Under the pieces are notes generated by a model, which saw nothing but the letters and a program-made list of their open reading frames with translations, had not been told where the DNA came from and searched no databases. DNA of 64,000 nt from CAKZNE01 sp963976435 (lineage in GTDB: Bacteria > Bacteroidota > Bacteroidia > Flavobacteriales > Schleiferiaceae), in contig CAXBKQ010000001.1 of assembly GCA_963976435.1 (NCBI GenBank), positions 200,405 to 264,404 of the forward strand, in the 5' to 3' direction. The number at the start of each line of letters is the position of its first letter. Within the stretch, counting starts at the first letter, position 1. The position numbers and the translations under genes were made by a program. Positions 14,919 to 23,248 of the stretch are shown in pieces.

Positions 14919-16712
14919 CTATCCCCTAACCTTCTCCAAATACAGAAATTCACCATCTTTTTGTTTGAAGACGTATTCTTGCCAAAATTGTTCATTTAGG
15001 CCTAGTAGCATAAAATTAAAGGGGATGATGCTGTTAAAGTGATGACTGGTAATGAGGTTTCTACTTACCCTTGTAGATTTACCGGTTAAGGATGGTTCAT
15101 AGGTGACTTTCGGAAAATAGTTCCAGTGGTAGAGCTCTTTTGGTTTTTCTTTATTCCAATAGAAATAATGTAAGACCTCTTGCCCATCATAATTTTCAAA
15201 CCATACTGGTATAATGGCTTTTGTCTTTTCAAAATCGTGGATCAGGAATAGGAACTTTCCATTGGAGATTAAAAATCTAAGCTTTAAATGTTTCCTTACT
15301 TCTCTATTATCAATCAGTGATTCTAAATGTTCAGAACACATCTCTTTTGACCATTTTATTCCATCTAAAAAGTGAGTCCGAACCAGTTCATCGGCTATTT
15401 TTAAAGGGTAGTCCTGGAAATTACTGTAATTTTCTTTTTTCACCAGAAAGCTTTTCAATCCTTCATTCCCTTCAAACTTGGATTTCTGATAGACCATTGC
15501 AGCAGTGTCTATAGGTTTGAACAATCCTTCATTCCAAAAGTCATGGTGAAACTCTGTGGAGTTTTTGGGATAGAAATCTAAATTTGCCATGCTAGAAAAA
15601 TAGAAATCCTTGGCTTTGTTTTCATCCTTGCTGTAAATGAAATTCATATCTACTGGTTTTATCATCCACTTACCATTTACAAATATTCCCAAAACTGTTG
15701 TTCCTTTAAAATGCCACCTCATGGGGTCCATATCCTTGGAGAAATCAATTTCAGGAAAGGGGTTTTTCGTAAATACCTTGCCGATTTTTTTATGGAAACC
15801 GAGTGAATAGCGATCTAAATAAAAGGCAATGAATTTATCTTTGCTGCTATTGCATTTCCCACCTAAAAAGTCGCCATATTCTTTATCGTCTACCAATTTC
15901 TTCAACCATTTATAATCCTCCTTATTGCCCAAATTGTTTTTAAAATATTCTATACGGCCTTTGTTAAGCTTTGCTTGTTGTTTGTAGTTGCTGTCTCTAA
16001 AAACCTGGCCTAGAACCATCATCTCAGCTTTTGCACATAACTTTTTAATAGCGGAACTAAGATCTGCATCTTTGCTTTGTACAATGAGACTTTTGTTTAG
16101 GGCATTTATTCTCTTATCCCAGATTTCCAATTTTAATACCGCTAAAATTTTATTTTCAATGGTGTCAATACTCAGTTGTCTGGGAGAAATAATCCAATCC
16201 ACATAAAATGTTTCTGCCATGGTTTGGTAAAGGCTAGTATCTTTTATTTCAAGATTATAGGTAAAACACAAGGATGAAGAAAAATAATTTTGAAACTGAT
16301 GTCTTAGGTTTATTTCAAGGAGCTTACTAATTAAATTATAAGGGTCGATATCTTTTGCATGGCGGCCCATTCCGCCATTCGTTTTTTGAATTTGAGAACC
16401 ATATATCTCCTGCTCACAATGGTCCATGGTTTTTCTATAATTTTGTATGATTTCCTCTTCAGCACATAGGGCTAAAAATTCTTCTTGTAAAAACACCGGC
16501 AAAGAAACCTTATCCGTATTTACAATCATAATAGAAGGAGCAAGATCTAATTGGTTTTTAAGCTGGTAAACAAATTGTGTAGTATTAATTTGTATCTCTT
16601 TAGCAGTTCCATCCGGATTAATAGCCCTTATAGTTTCTATTTGAGCCATTAGAAATTGAGGAAATAGAAGGAACAATAAAAGTGAAATTTTACAAAAATG
16701 GTAGGGTTTCAT
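14919..16712 (-). CDS. Large secreted protein of unknown function (597 residues)
   Basis: The protein has a Sec signal peptide (about residues 1-23, ending FLMAQ) and a long mature region rich in aromatic and charged residues. I recognise no domain. Noticeable segments are CAEEEIIQNYRKTMDHCEQE near residue 85, KEDYKWLKKLVDDKEYGDFLGGKC near 265, FVNGKWMIKP near 345 and a C-terminal half with alternating strands (VWFENYDGQEVLHYFYW). Repeated beta-strand pairs late in the protein suggest a lipocalin/NTF2-like or barrel-like part, but this is a guess. There is no lipobox and no T9SS tail. It is a single gene, convergent with nothing, downstream of the GH25 fusion gene by about 200 bp. Confidence 0.75.
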   Translation of the reverse strand: MKPYHFCKISLLLFLLFPQFLMAQIETIRAINPDGTAKEIQINTTQFVYQLKNQLDLAPSIMIVNTDKVSLPVFLQEEFLALCAEEEIIQNYRKTMDHCEQEIYGSQIQKTNGGMGRHAKDIDPYNLISKLLEINLRHQFQNYFSSSLCFTYNLEIKDTSLYQTMAETFYVDWIISPRQLSIDTIENKILAVLKLEIWDKRINALNKSLIVQSKDADLSSAIKKLCAKAEMMVLGQVFRDSNYKQQAKLNKGRIEYFKNNLGNKEDYKWLKKLVDDKEYGDFLGGKCNSSKDKFIAFYLDRYSLGFHKKIGKVFTKNPFPEIDFSKDMDPMRWHFKGTTVLGIFVNGKWMIKPVDMNFIYSKDENKAKDFYFSSMANLDFYPKNSTEFHHDFWNEGLFKPIDTAAMVYQKSKFEGNEGLKSFLVKKENYSNFQDYPLKIADELVRTHFLDGIKWSKEMCSEHLESLIDNREVRKHLKLRFLISNGKFLFLIHDFEKTKAIIPVWFENYDGQEVLHYFYWNKEKPKELYHWNYFPKVTYEPSLTGKSTRVSRNLITSHHFNSIIPFNFMLLGLNEQFWQEYVFKQKDGEFLYLEKVRG

Positions 16713-16908
16713 GCTTGGTTAAATTAACTAGTAATTAAAAAATAGAAGGCTGGTAAAACTACAATTTCAAAGCATTTAATTCTCTATTCTCTTATTGGAT
16801 ATTTGCCTAAGTTTTGAAATGAAAAAATGACTCATTCCTTAATAGGCATCCTGTCAAGTTTTAAAACTCCTCTTGCTGAGCTTGGGAATAAACCTTATTA
16901 ACCCCACC

Positions 16909-18486
16909 CTACCTCAAAACTATCCCACTCAAAGAAACTCTCGCTGTATCATGATCTACATTGCCAATTTCTCCTTCGATACTGCCCTTTTCTGTCCTTT
17001 GCCAAATGGACCAACCTTTGTCTTTCCATGTCAATGGGGTTTTAGGTTCCGTTACGCCATATTCTGCTAGCCAAAGGTGATATTCTGCAAAATCGGGATG
17101 GTTTAGGTATTGGTTGGCAAAAGGCCCATTGCTATAGATGATGGGTTTTACTCCAAATTTTTCTTCTACGGTTTTCAACCAAATTCTTATCTCTTTCTGG
17201 AAGGTATCCACCTCCACTTCGCCCTGAATACTGCCTTGTTCTAAATCAATAACTGGAAAAAGATCACCAGCTTTTAATTCGCCAATGGTGCTTATAAAAT
17301 GCTCTGCCTGACTTTTTCCATCAACTCCAGAATTGTAAAAATGGTAAACTCCTCTAGTCACACCAGCATTGAGCATAGCATTCCAATTTTTTTGAAATTT
17401 AGGATCCACAAAACTTTCACCTTCAGTTGCTTTGGTGTAGGCAAAACTTATATCATGAGCTTTAATCTCCTCCCAATTAATATCCCCTTGAAAATGGGAA
17501 ACATCAATTCCCAAGGCCGATTTTACTATTACCGACTCTTTTTTGGGAATGGTTTGGGAAGTTTTATCATTATCAGTCTTTGGTTCATTTGCCACTTCTG
17601 TGCAGGAAGCTAGAACTCCTATTACAATAATGGCTAATGCCTGAATTTTCACTGTGTTTCCTAAATAGGCATCTGTGGGATCTTGGGAAATCACCTTTTT
17701 AAATAATTGAAATAGACTGTAAAAAAACAAAAAAGGCAAGAGGATAAACTGAATGGCAATGGATGATAATAAATTGATGGCTTTGCTTTTTATTCTTTTG
17801 CTAGATTCCTTTAATTCCGAAAAATCTTTGGATAGCCCCTCCTCCACTTTTTGGCTAACTTCTTTAATTTCCTTTGCAGCCTTTTCTTCCATTCCTTTTA
17901 AAATAGAAGTATGGCTTTCATTGTTGGAAATGACCTTTTGTTCTCGATTTTGATATTTCATATGAGTATTTTGAAGTTCTTGTGTAAGTTCCACTCCTGA
18001 ATCTAACTGTGACTCTTGAGCTATATATTTCACGCAGCTTACATAGGCCATGAGACCAGGGTTTATTAATAAGGCTATGACTAAAAATTTCAGGGAAACC
18101 GTCCTGAATTTAGAAATCAATGTCCCTAAAAGAGATAATATTAAAACAATCTTTAAAAATAGGGTTTTACTTAGGCTAAGCAGGAGTAATTGACTAGTAA
18201 CCAGCAGATCTGACCAGCTTAAATATTTAATGGCACTTGTTAAAGTATCCAAAGTACTTGCCGATATTCCGGCTATAATAGGTAAATGGCTAGAACTTGC
18301 TGCCCAGGCAATAGTTTTTAAATCCACCAGCAAACCTAAACTTAAGGTAATGGATTCTATTTGATCTTTTAAATAGGCATTTAAATTGGAACTAAAGGGA
18401 TTACTAAAAACAAGGGTCAAAAGAAAAAGGCTAGAAAGGTAAAATAAAGCATTGCCTTTAATCTGGGAGAAAATGGACTTTTTCAT
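16909..18486 (-). CDS. Membrane protein fused to a GH25 lysozyme with an internal lipobox
   Basis: A 525-residue open frame with two very different halves. Residues 1-275 are a membrane protein with hydrophobic segments near 12-30, 55-75, 100-122, 130-150 and 242-265 and a charged coiled-coil-like stretch at 175-232. Residues 325-525 are a glycoside hydrolase family 25 lysozyme: GIDVSHFQGDINW (Asp328), YTKATEG, GVYHFYN, FPVIDLEQ (Asp/Glu catalytic pair) and WLAEYG. Between them VKIQALAIIVIGVLASC is a textbook lipoprotein signal with the lipobox Cys at 295, and its first codon is GTG at 17650-17652. So either two genes have fused, or the lysozyme is also made separately as a lipoprotein from the internal GTG. 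GH25 cuts the MurNAc-GlcNAc bond of peptidoglycan. Confidence 0.8.
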   Translation of the reverse strand: MKKSIFSQIKGNALFYLSSLFLLTLVFSNPFSSNLNAYLKDQIESITLSLGLLVDLKTIAWAASSSHLPIIAGISASTLDTLTSAIKYLSWSDLLVTSQLLLLSLSKTLFLKIVLILSLLGTLISKFRTVSLKFLVIALLINPGLMAYVSCVKYIAQESQLDSGVELTQELQNTHMKYQNREQKVISNNESHTSILKGMEEKAAKEIKEVSQKVEEGLSKDFSELKESSKRIKSKAINLLSSIAIQFILLPFLFFYSLFQLFKKVISQDPTDAYLGNTVKIQALAIIVIGVLASCTEVANEPKTDNDKTSQTIPKKESVIVKSALGIDVSHFQGDINWEEIKAHDISFAYTKATEGESFVDPKFQKNWNAMLNAGVTRGVYHFYNSGVDGKSQAEHFISTIGELKAGDLFPVIDLEQGSIQGEVEVDTFQKEIRIWLKTVEEKFGVKPIIYSNGPFANQYLNHPDFAEYHLWLAEYGVTEPKTPLTWKDKGWSIWQRTEKGSIEGEIGNVDHDTARVSLSGIVLR

Positions 18487-18690
18487 TTTTTAAAATTAAG
18501 AACATTTTAAATTTACTGCATTTCGTGCAAGCTAGTTTTGATTCATCAGTATTTTGAATTAAAGTGCCATTTAAGTACCTTGATTTAAGCTCTAATAGAT
18601 AGTTCACAACAAAAATTAGCCTTTTACAACAGCTTAAGAAATAGGTCAATTCTTCTTTGTTAGTTAGTTGATGAATTACATACTATCACT

Positions 18691-19869
18691 ATGAAAAAAA
18701 TTAAAATCTTCTTGGGAACCAAAATTCTTCTGCTCACATTGCTAACGACAAATGTTCGGGCGCAGGATTATGGTTTTGCAATTGATCAACTACAAATTCT
18801 TCCACCCTATATGGGTACCTTTATTGGAGAATATATGCGGGATATCAATGAAAACCTTAACAACCAATTTTTTTTCGCAAGCCAAACTTCTGCTGCAGCT
18901 TTGAAAAAAGGGGAATGGGAAATTAGTGTATTAGGTGGAGGCTCCTTAATTACTTCCCAAGAAATTAATCAACCAGATCAGAGAGATTATCCTCATGGTC
19001 AGCAAATTTTTATTTCTGGTGAAGTGCCCACTATTTTTGGACCCTCCCAGCCAAGTAGTTTAACCTTTCAATTTAAGGATCCAGATAGTGGCCAACCCTT
19101 AACCAATCCCTTTGATGGCACGAATATCGAATTTTCTTTGGATCTGCCTTCCGGATTGGGCTTGGGCCTAGGAGCAACTCCAAGTGCCGCTTTATCCCTC
19201 GGATATGGGATTGGATATGGAACAGAAGTCAAAGCTTATTTTACCCCAATGTTATTAAGTATTTTAGGTGAAACAGAAGATGGCTTTAGCTTTAATGGTG
19301 ACCAAGCTTGGGGTTTTCAGTTAAAACACGAAATAAGCCATTGGATACCAAAAATGAAAGAAAAGGGCTATCATATGTCCATTTCTGGTGGTTATAGCTC
19401 CTATAATTTAGCTATAGAATCTAGCTTTTTGGATGCGCCAATAGAAATTGCATTATCGGATAGTGTAAGCATTTTTGCCAGTGATAATATATCGGGGATA
19501 GTGTATGATATTAGTACTTATGGTGGTAAATTCACCATAGGTAAGAGCTTCAAATACATGGAGTTTGCAGCCTTTGTAGATTATACAGAAAACAGCTTCA
19601 GCATGGCATCGGAAGGTGGACTTATTGTTGACCTTATCGATAAAACCGGAGATACTCCCAATGAAACTTCAAATATTAATGGTTTGATGGATTATGAAGG
19701 GACCAACAGTCAAATGGGTTATGGAGCAAGCTTAACGATAGGCCAAAAATTATTTAGAACTTCATTAAGTTATAGAAGGGCGAATACAAATTTCTTCGCC
19801 ATTGGAATTCAATTTCATTTTGGTGGTAAAAAGGATGCTCCATCACCAAAGGAGGCAAAAGATCAATAA
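18691..19869 (+). CDS. Outer-membrane protein, DUF6588-like
   Basis: A 392-residue exported protein with a signal peptide ending at about residue 24 (NVRAQ). The sequence alternates amphipathic strands with glycine-rich turns (GLGLGLGATPSAALSLGYGIGYGTEVKAYFTPM) and ends in an aromatic strand FFAIGIQFHFG followed by a short polar tail, consistent with a beta-barrel. The layout resembles DUF6588 proteins, but that assignment is from memory. The next gene, a lipoprotein, follows after 18 bp, so the two probably form an operon ended by the terminator at 20856-20889. Function unknown. Confidence 0.7.
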   Translation: MKKIKIFLGTKILLLTLLTTNVRAQDYGFAIDQLQILPPYMGTFIGEYMRDINENLNNQFFFASQTSAAALKKGEWEISVLGGGSLITSQEINQPDQRDYPHGQQIFISGEVPTIFGPSQPSSLTFQFKDPDSGQPLTNPFDGTNIEFSLDLPSGLGLGLGATPSAALSLGYGIGYGTEVKAYFTPMLLSILGETEDGFSFNGDQAWGFQLKHEISHWIPKMKEKGYHMSISGGYSSYNLAIESSFLDAPIEIALSDSVSIFASDNISGIVYDISTYGGKFTIGKSFKYMEFAAFVDYTENSFSMASEGGLIVDLIDKTGDTPNETSNINGLMDYEGTNSQMGYGASLTIGQKLFRTSLSYRRANTNFFAIGIQFHFGGKKDAPSPKEAKDQ

Positions 19870-19887
19870 CATTAAAATTAAAAGAAA

Positions 19888-20814
19888 ATGAAAACACCTA
19901 AATCAATACATAATTATTTAAAATACAGCCTTTTAATTCTTGTTCTTGGTTCATTAACTTCCTGTTATGAACATCAAGGATCTGGATATTATTATATATT
20001 TCCAGATGATACCCATTTAGTTGTATATGAAGGGAAACTAGTTGGTTTCCCTTATGAAGTTGAGGATGCTTTAGATCATCCAAAATCGGGATTTCAATAT
20101 AAATTAATCCACATAACTAGTTCTGATTATATTGGGTCTCCATTATTGAGTTTATACGACAATCCAATTTTTTATGATCTTCGAAGCCAAGGCGGGTGGA
20201 ATAATTGGAAGGAACAAATAAAACTTGGTAAGAACTATGACATGAGTTTAAAAGACTCGTCATATATTAGAGAAGTTGAAGATGGAAATACTACCTTGGC
20301 TTATAATGAAGTATATAGGTTTTTAACCAAGGAGGATCTTACAGGTGCTCCTGCCTATTTACATTTAGTATTGGATTCAATCAAGGAGTACTTCACGGGT
20401 GAAATATTTTATCAAAAAGTTAAGAAATGGAAGGTAGATAAAATTGAAGATCTAAATGGACTTGATATCACTAATGATCCAGATTGGAAATGTTATAATG
20501 ATAATATCTATTCTTTCACCAAAAGCGGTAAAGTTAAATATGAACCTGGATTGGACATATGTGATACAGACCAAGTTCTTGAGGATAAAGGTCTACAGGA
20601 AATTTACCTCACCTATAGCATTGAAACACCTGATTTTGTAAGTTTTGATAGCCCTGGTAAAATGATCTTAGAAATTCAGGTTCCTGAGCCAGCAAAGGAG
20701 TTTGTGGAGGATTTCTCCTTCGAAATTATAGCCTCAGATTTTGATGCTGCACAATTCCGTATCACCAAATCTACTGGGGAAAGTGCCGATTTATTTTTAG
20801 TGCCAAGTCCTTAA
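19888..20814 (+). CDS. Lipoprotein of unknown function
   Basis: A 308-residue lipoprotein whose signal ends in LGSLTSC (Cys at about residue 27). The mature part begins with an aromatic segment YEHQGSGYYYIFPDDTHLVV and is predicted mostly beta with a C-terminal domain (VSFDSPGKMILEIQVPEPAKEFVEDFSFEI). I recognise no domain. It is downstream of and probably co-transcribed with the barrel protein, which suggests a joint outer-membrane role. It ends about 40 bp before a bidirectional terminator. Confidence 0.75.
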   Translation: MKTPKSIHNYLKYSLLILVLGSLTSCYEHQGSGYYYIFPDDTHLVVYEGKLVGFPYEVEDALDHPKSGFQYKLIHITSSDYIGSPLLSLYDNPIFYDLRSQGGWNNWKEQIKLGKNYDMSLKDSSYIREVEDGNTTLAYNEVYRFLTKEDLTGAPAYLHLVLDSIKEYFTGEIFYQKVKKWKVDKIEDLNGLDITNDPDWKCYNDNIYSFTKSGKVKYEPGLDICDTDQVLEDKGLQEIYLTYSIETPDFVSFDSPGKMILEIQVPEPAKEFVEDFSFEIIASDFDAAQFRITKSTGESADLFLVPSP

Positions 20815-20855
20815 TTTTCGCAATCAATCGAAACTTATTTAGTACTGCTGCACAA

Positions 20856-20889
20856 AAACAAAGGGAATCTTTTTAGGTTCCCTTTGTTT
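20856..20889. terminator. Bidirectional terminator between convergent units
   Basis: AAACAAAGGGAA at 20856-20867 pairs perfectly with TTCCCTTTGTTT at 20878-20889 (12 bp). On the minus strand it is followed by a T run, on the plus strand by TTTATTT-like sequence. The stop codon of the LytTR gene (20888-20890) overlaps the stem. Confidence 0.85.
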
Positions 20890-21541
20890 ATTTAAAACTA
20901 TCTCTGTGCGTCCTCGAAATGGGTATCTCTAAGCTATTAATGAATAAAGAACCTGCCGTCATTTGCTCGATTTTATTCTTGTTTACCAAATAAGACCTAT
21001 GCGAACGAATAAAGAAGTCAGGTAGCTCATCTTCTATATCCTTTAAAAGCTTTCGCTGAAGTATCATTCCCTCATAAGTATGAATTTCTACATAGGCTCC
21101 GTCACCTTTCAAAAACAAAATATCATCTGCATTGAGAAATTCATTTCCATGAGCACCTCTAATTTTTAATTTTGGTGACAAATTATGTCCAATTATTTCC
21201 AATGTGGCAATAATGTCGTTCTCATGAAACGGTTTGCTTATATAGGCTTTAGGTGATAGTCTAGCCGCTTCTTTCAAAGTTTTACTGTCTTGGTTTGCCG
21301 TTATAAAAACAAAGGGTTTAGATCTGTTTTTTAAATGTTTTGCTATTTCCAGACCCGTCATTTTTTTAGACAGAAAAATATCCACCAAGGCAGTATCAAA
21401 CCGCCAATCTGTAAGCTTTAAAAAATCTTCACCACTATGGTAAACGCCCACCACCAAATAACCTAATTTGCTGATAAGATCTTCCAGATGCTGAGCCACA
21501 AAAAACTCATCTTCAATTATAATTATTCTGGCTTTAGGCAT
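20888..21541 (-). CDS. LytTR-family response regulator
   Basis: A 217-residue response regulator. The receiver domain (about 1-120) has the acidic pocket IIIEDE, the phosphoacceptor Asp in TALVDIFLS (about residue 54), the switch Thr in VFITAN and Lys in YISKPF. The LytTR DNA-binding domain follows (about 130-217) with ADDILFLKGDGAYVEIHTYEG and FIRSHRSYLVN, the strand that contacts DNA. It overlaps the upstream histidine kinase gene by 8 bp, so the two are a translationally coupled two-component system. Targets are not visible in the window. Confidence 0.92.
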   Translation of the reverse strand: MPKARIIIIEDEFFVAQHLEDLISKLGYLVVGVYHSGEDFLKLTDWRFDTALVDIFLSKKMTGLEIAKHLKNRSKPFVFITANQDSKTLKEAARLSPKAYISKPFHENDIIATLEIIGHNLSPKLKIRGAHGNEFLNADDILFLKGDGAYVEIHTYEGMILQRKLLKDIEDELPDFFIRSHRSYLVNKNKIEQMTAGSLFINSLEIPISRTHRDSFK

Positions 21542-23123
21542 AAAATTTAAATTGATATTTACCCTTTTCGGGATCTAAAGAAAATTGACTCGCCTCTACC
21601 CTTTTTATCAATTGTTTAATAAGGGTTATTCCAGTGCCATCCTTAGATTCTGGATCAAAGAAAGAATAATCCTGATAGCTAAAGATATAGCCCTTTTCAT
21701 GTTTTTCCACTACAATTTCAATTTCCATATTTGTGGATTTTCCATGTTCCATGCTATTGGAAAGCATTTCATTTAATATTAAACCGAAATAGACAATTCG
21801 TTCACTTGAGATGGAACAAGACGCGATGGATTTATTAATATTTTTTGCGCTTGATGAAAAATCTAAATATAGTGCTACTATATCTTTAAAATAACTAGCC
21901 AACTCCACCTTTCCATTATGCACATCCAAATACAAATGCTTGTGGAGGACACTGATAGTATGAATTTTCCCAGACATATTTTTAAAAGCCATAGAATTTT
22001 CATTTTTCAAACTTTTACCGGAATACTCCAACATGGAAATAATCATTTGCAAATTGTTCTTTATCCGGTGATTGCTTTCTACCAAAAGCATTTCATAACT
22101 AGTGTTGGCTTTTTTAATGTCCCTTTTAAGTTTCCTTTCACGGAAAAACAAAATCCCTATTCCTAAACTCAGTATTCCTAAAATTCCAAAATAAATATAG
22201 AGTTGCTTTTTGCTTTTTGCTTCATTCTCTAGGGCTATTCCTTTTAATTGTGCCTCATCCCTATATTTTTGGGTTTCATGAAGTGTTCTATAAGCCATCA
22301 TTTGATCGTTGTTGGCTCTTTGATCATGAAGGTACATGCTTTGGAAAAATCTCATTTTCCAATAGTTAGTCAAGCTAGTATCTTTCCCTTGTGCAAAATA
22401 TTGAAACATAAGCTGATATAAGGTAGTTTCAGTTCTATACCAGGCCTTTTTGTTCAACAATCGGTTAATTTCGGTGAAGGTATTTACAGCGTTTAGAGAG
22501 TCCTGCAAATCCACATAAACTCTAATTTCATTGGTTTTAGCCACCACATAATTCTGGGTATCTCCATTTTCAATAAATAGTTTGGCCGATTGTTTAAAAT
22601 ATTGAAGACTAGAATCTTTATCCTGCCCTCGAAGTCCAAAACCTCTAAGGTTGTACAATCCGGCCAATTCTAAATCAAAACCTTGGGATTGTGCAAGATA
22701 AATACCGCTATCCAAATATGTTTTTTCAATTTTATGCGCCTCATTTTCTGGGAAATATCCTAAACCTCCCGCTTGAATTAGAGCTACTATTCGCTCTAAC
22801 TTTCTTACATGTGTTTTTGGGAATTGATGGCTGCCTTTTAAACCTATTAATATCTCATAACCATCCTGGAAATCACCTGCTTTTCTCTTTATTTCCGCTT
22901 TTGAAATATGGCAATTTAACTCTTCCTCTTTCCATTCTTCTTGTTTAGCTAAATCTATGGCGAGATCCAAGTTTTTTAAGGCCTCAGCATAAAGAGCTAC
23001 CTTTTCATAGGTTCTAGATTGGCGTTTATATTCTTCATAGTCCTTCCTTAAAATAGAATCTTGACCAAATAAATTTCCATTTGAAATGAGAAAAAAAAGC
23101 AAAATGGGAAATCTATACTTCAT
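21534..23123 (-). CDS. Sensor histidine kinase with TPR-like periplasmic region
   Basis: A 529-residue kinase starting MKYRFPILLFFLISNGNLFG (signal-like). A longer frame to 23243 exists, but its extra 40 residues are not signal-like and lack conservation signals. Residues about 25-300 are helical TPR-like repeats outside the cytoplasmic membrane, a TM helix lies at about 308-328, and the kinase core has the HisKA_2-type phospho-His in VESNHRIKNNLQMI (His352). The HATPase domain shows the N box LILNEMLSNSMEHG and G box DGTGITLIKQL. It pairs with the overlapping LytTR regulator. This architecture is common in Bacteroidota; the stimulus is unknown. Confidence 0.9.
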   Translation of the reverse strand: MKYRFPILLFFLISNGNLFGQDSILRKDYEEYKRQSRTYEKVALYAEALKNLDLAIDLAKQEEWKEEELNCHISKAEIKRKAGDFQDGYEILIGLKGSHQFPKTHVRKLERIVALIQAGGLGYFPENEAHKIEKTYLDSGIYLAQSQGFDLELAGLYNLRGFGLRGQDKDSSLQYFKQSAKLFIENGDTQNYVVAKTNEIRVYVDLQDSLNAVNTFTEINRLLNKKAWYRTETTLYQLMFQYFAQGKDTSLTNYWKMRFFQSMYLHDQRANNDQMMAYRTLHETQKYRDEAQLKGIALENEAKSKKQLYIYFGILGILSLGIGILFFRERKLKRDIKKANTSYEMLLVESNHRIKNNLQMIISMLEYSGKSLKNENSMAFKNMSGKIHTISVLHKHLYLDVHNGKVELASYFKDIVALYLDFSSSAKNINKSIASCSISSERIVYFGLILNEMLSNSMEHGKSTNMEIEIVVEKHEKGYIFSYQDYSFFDPESKDGTGITLIKQLIKRVEASQFSLDPEKGKYQFKFYA

Positions 23124-23248
23124 TGACTTTGGCTGAATACCAAATGTAAAAGGAATACTTTTATTTTTCCTTGCCTTTGTTGTGGAATGGAGTAATTTGT
23201 TATAAATGAAGGTGAAAGGAAGTTGATATCCAGTTAAAAACATGAATT

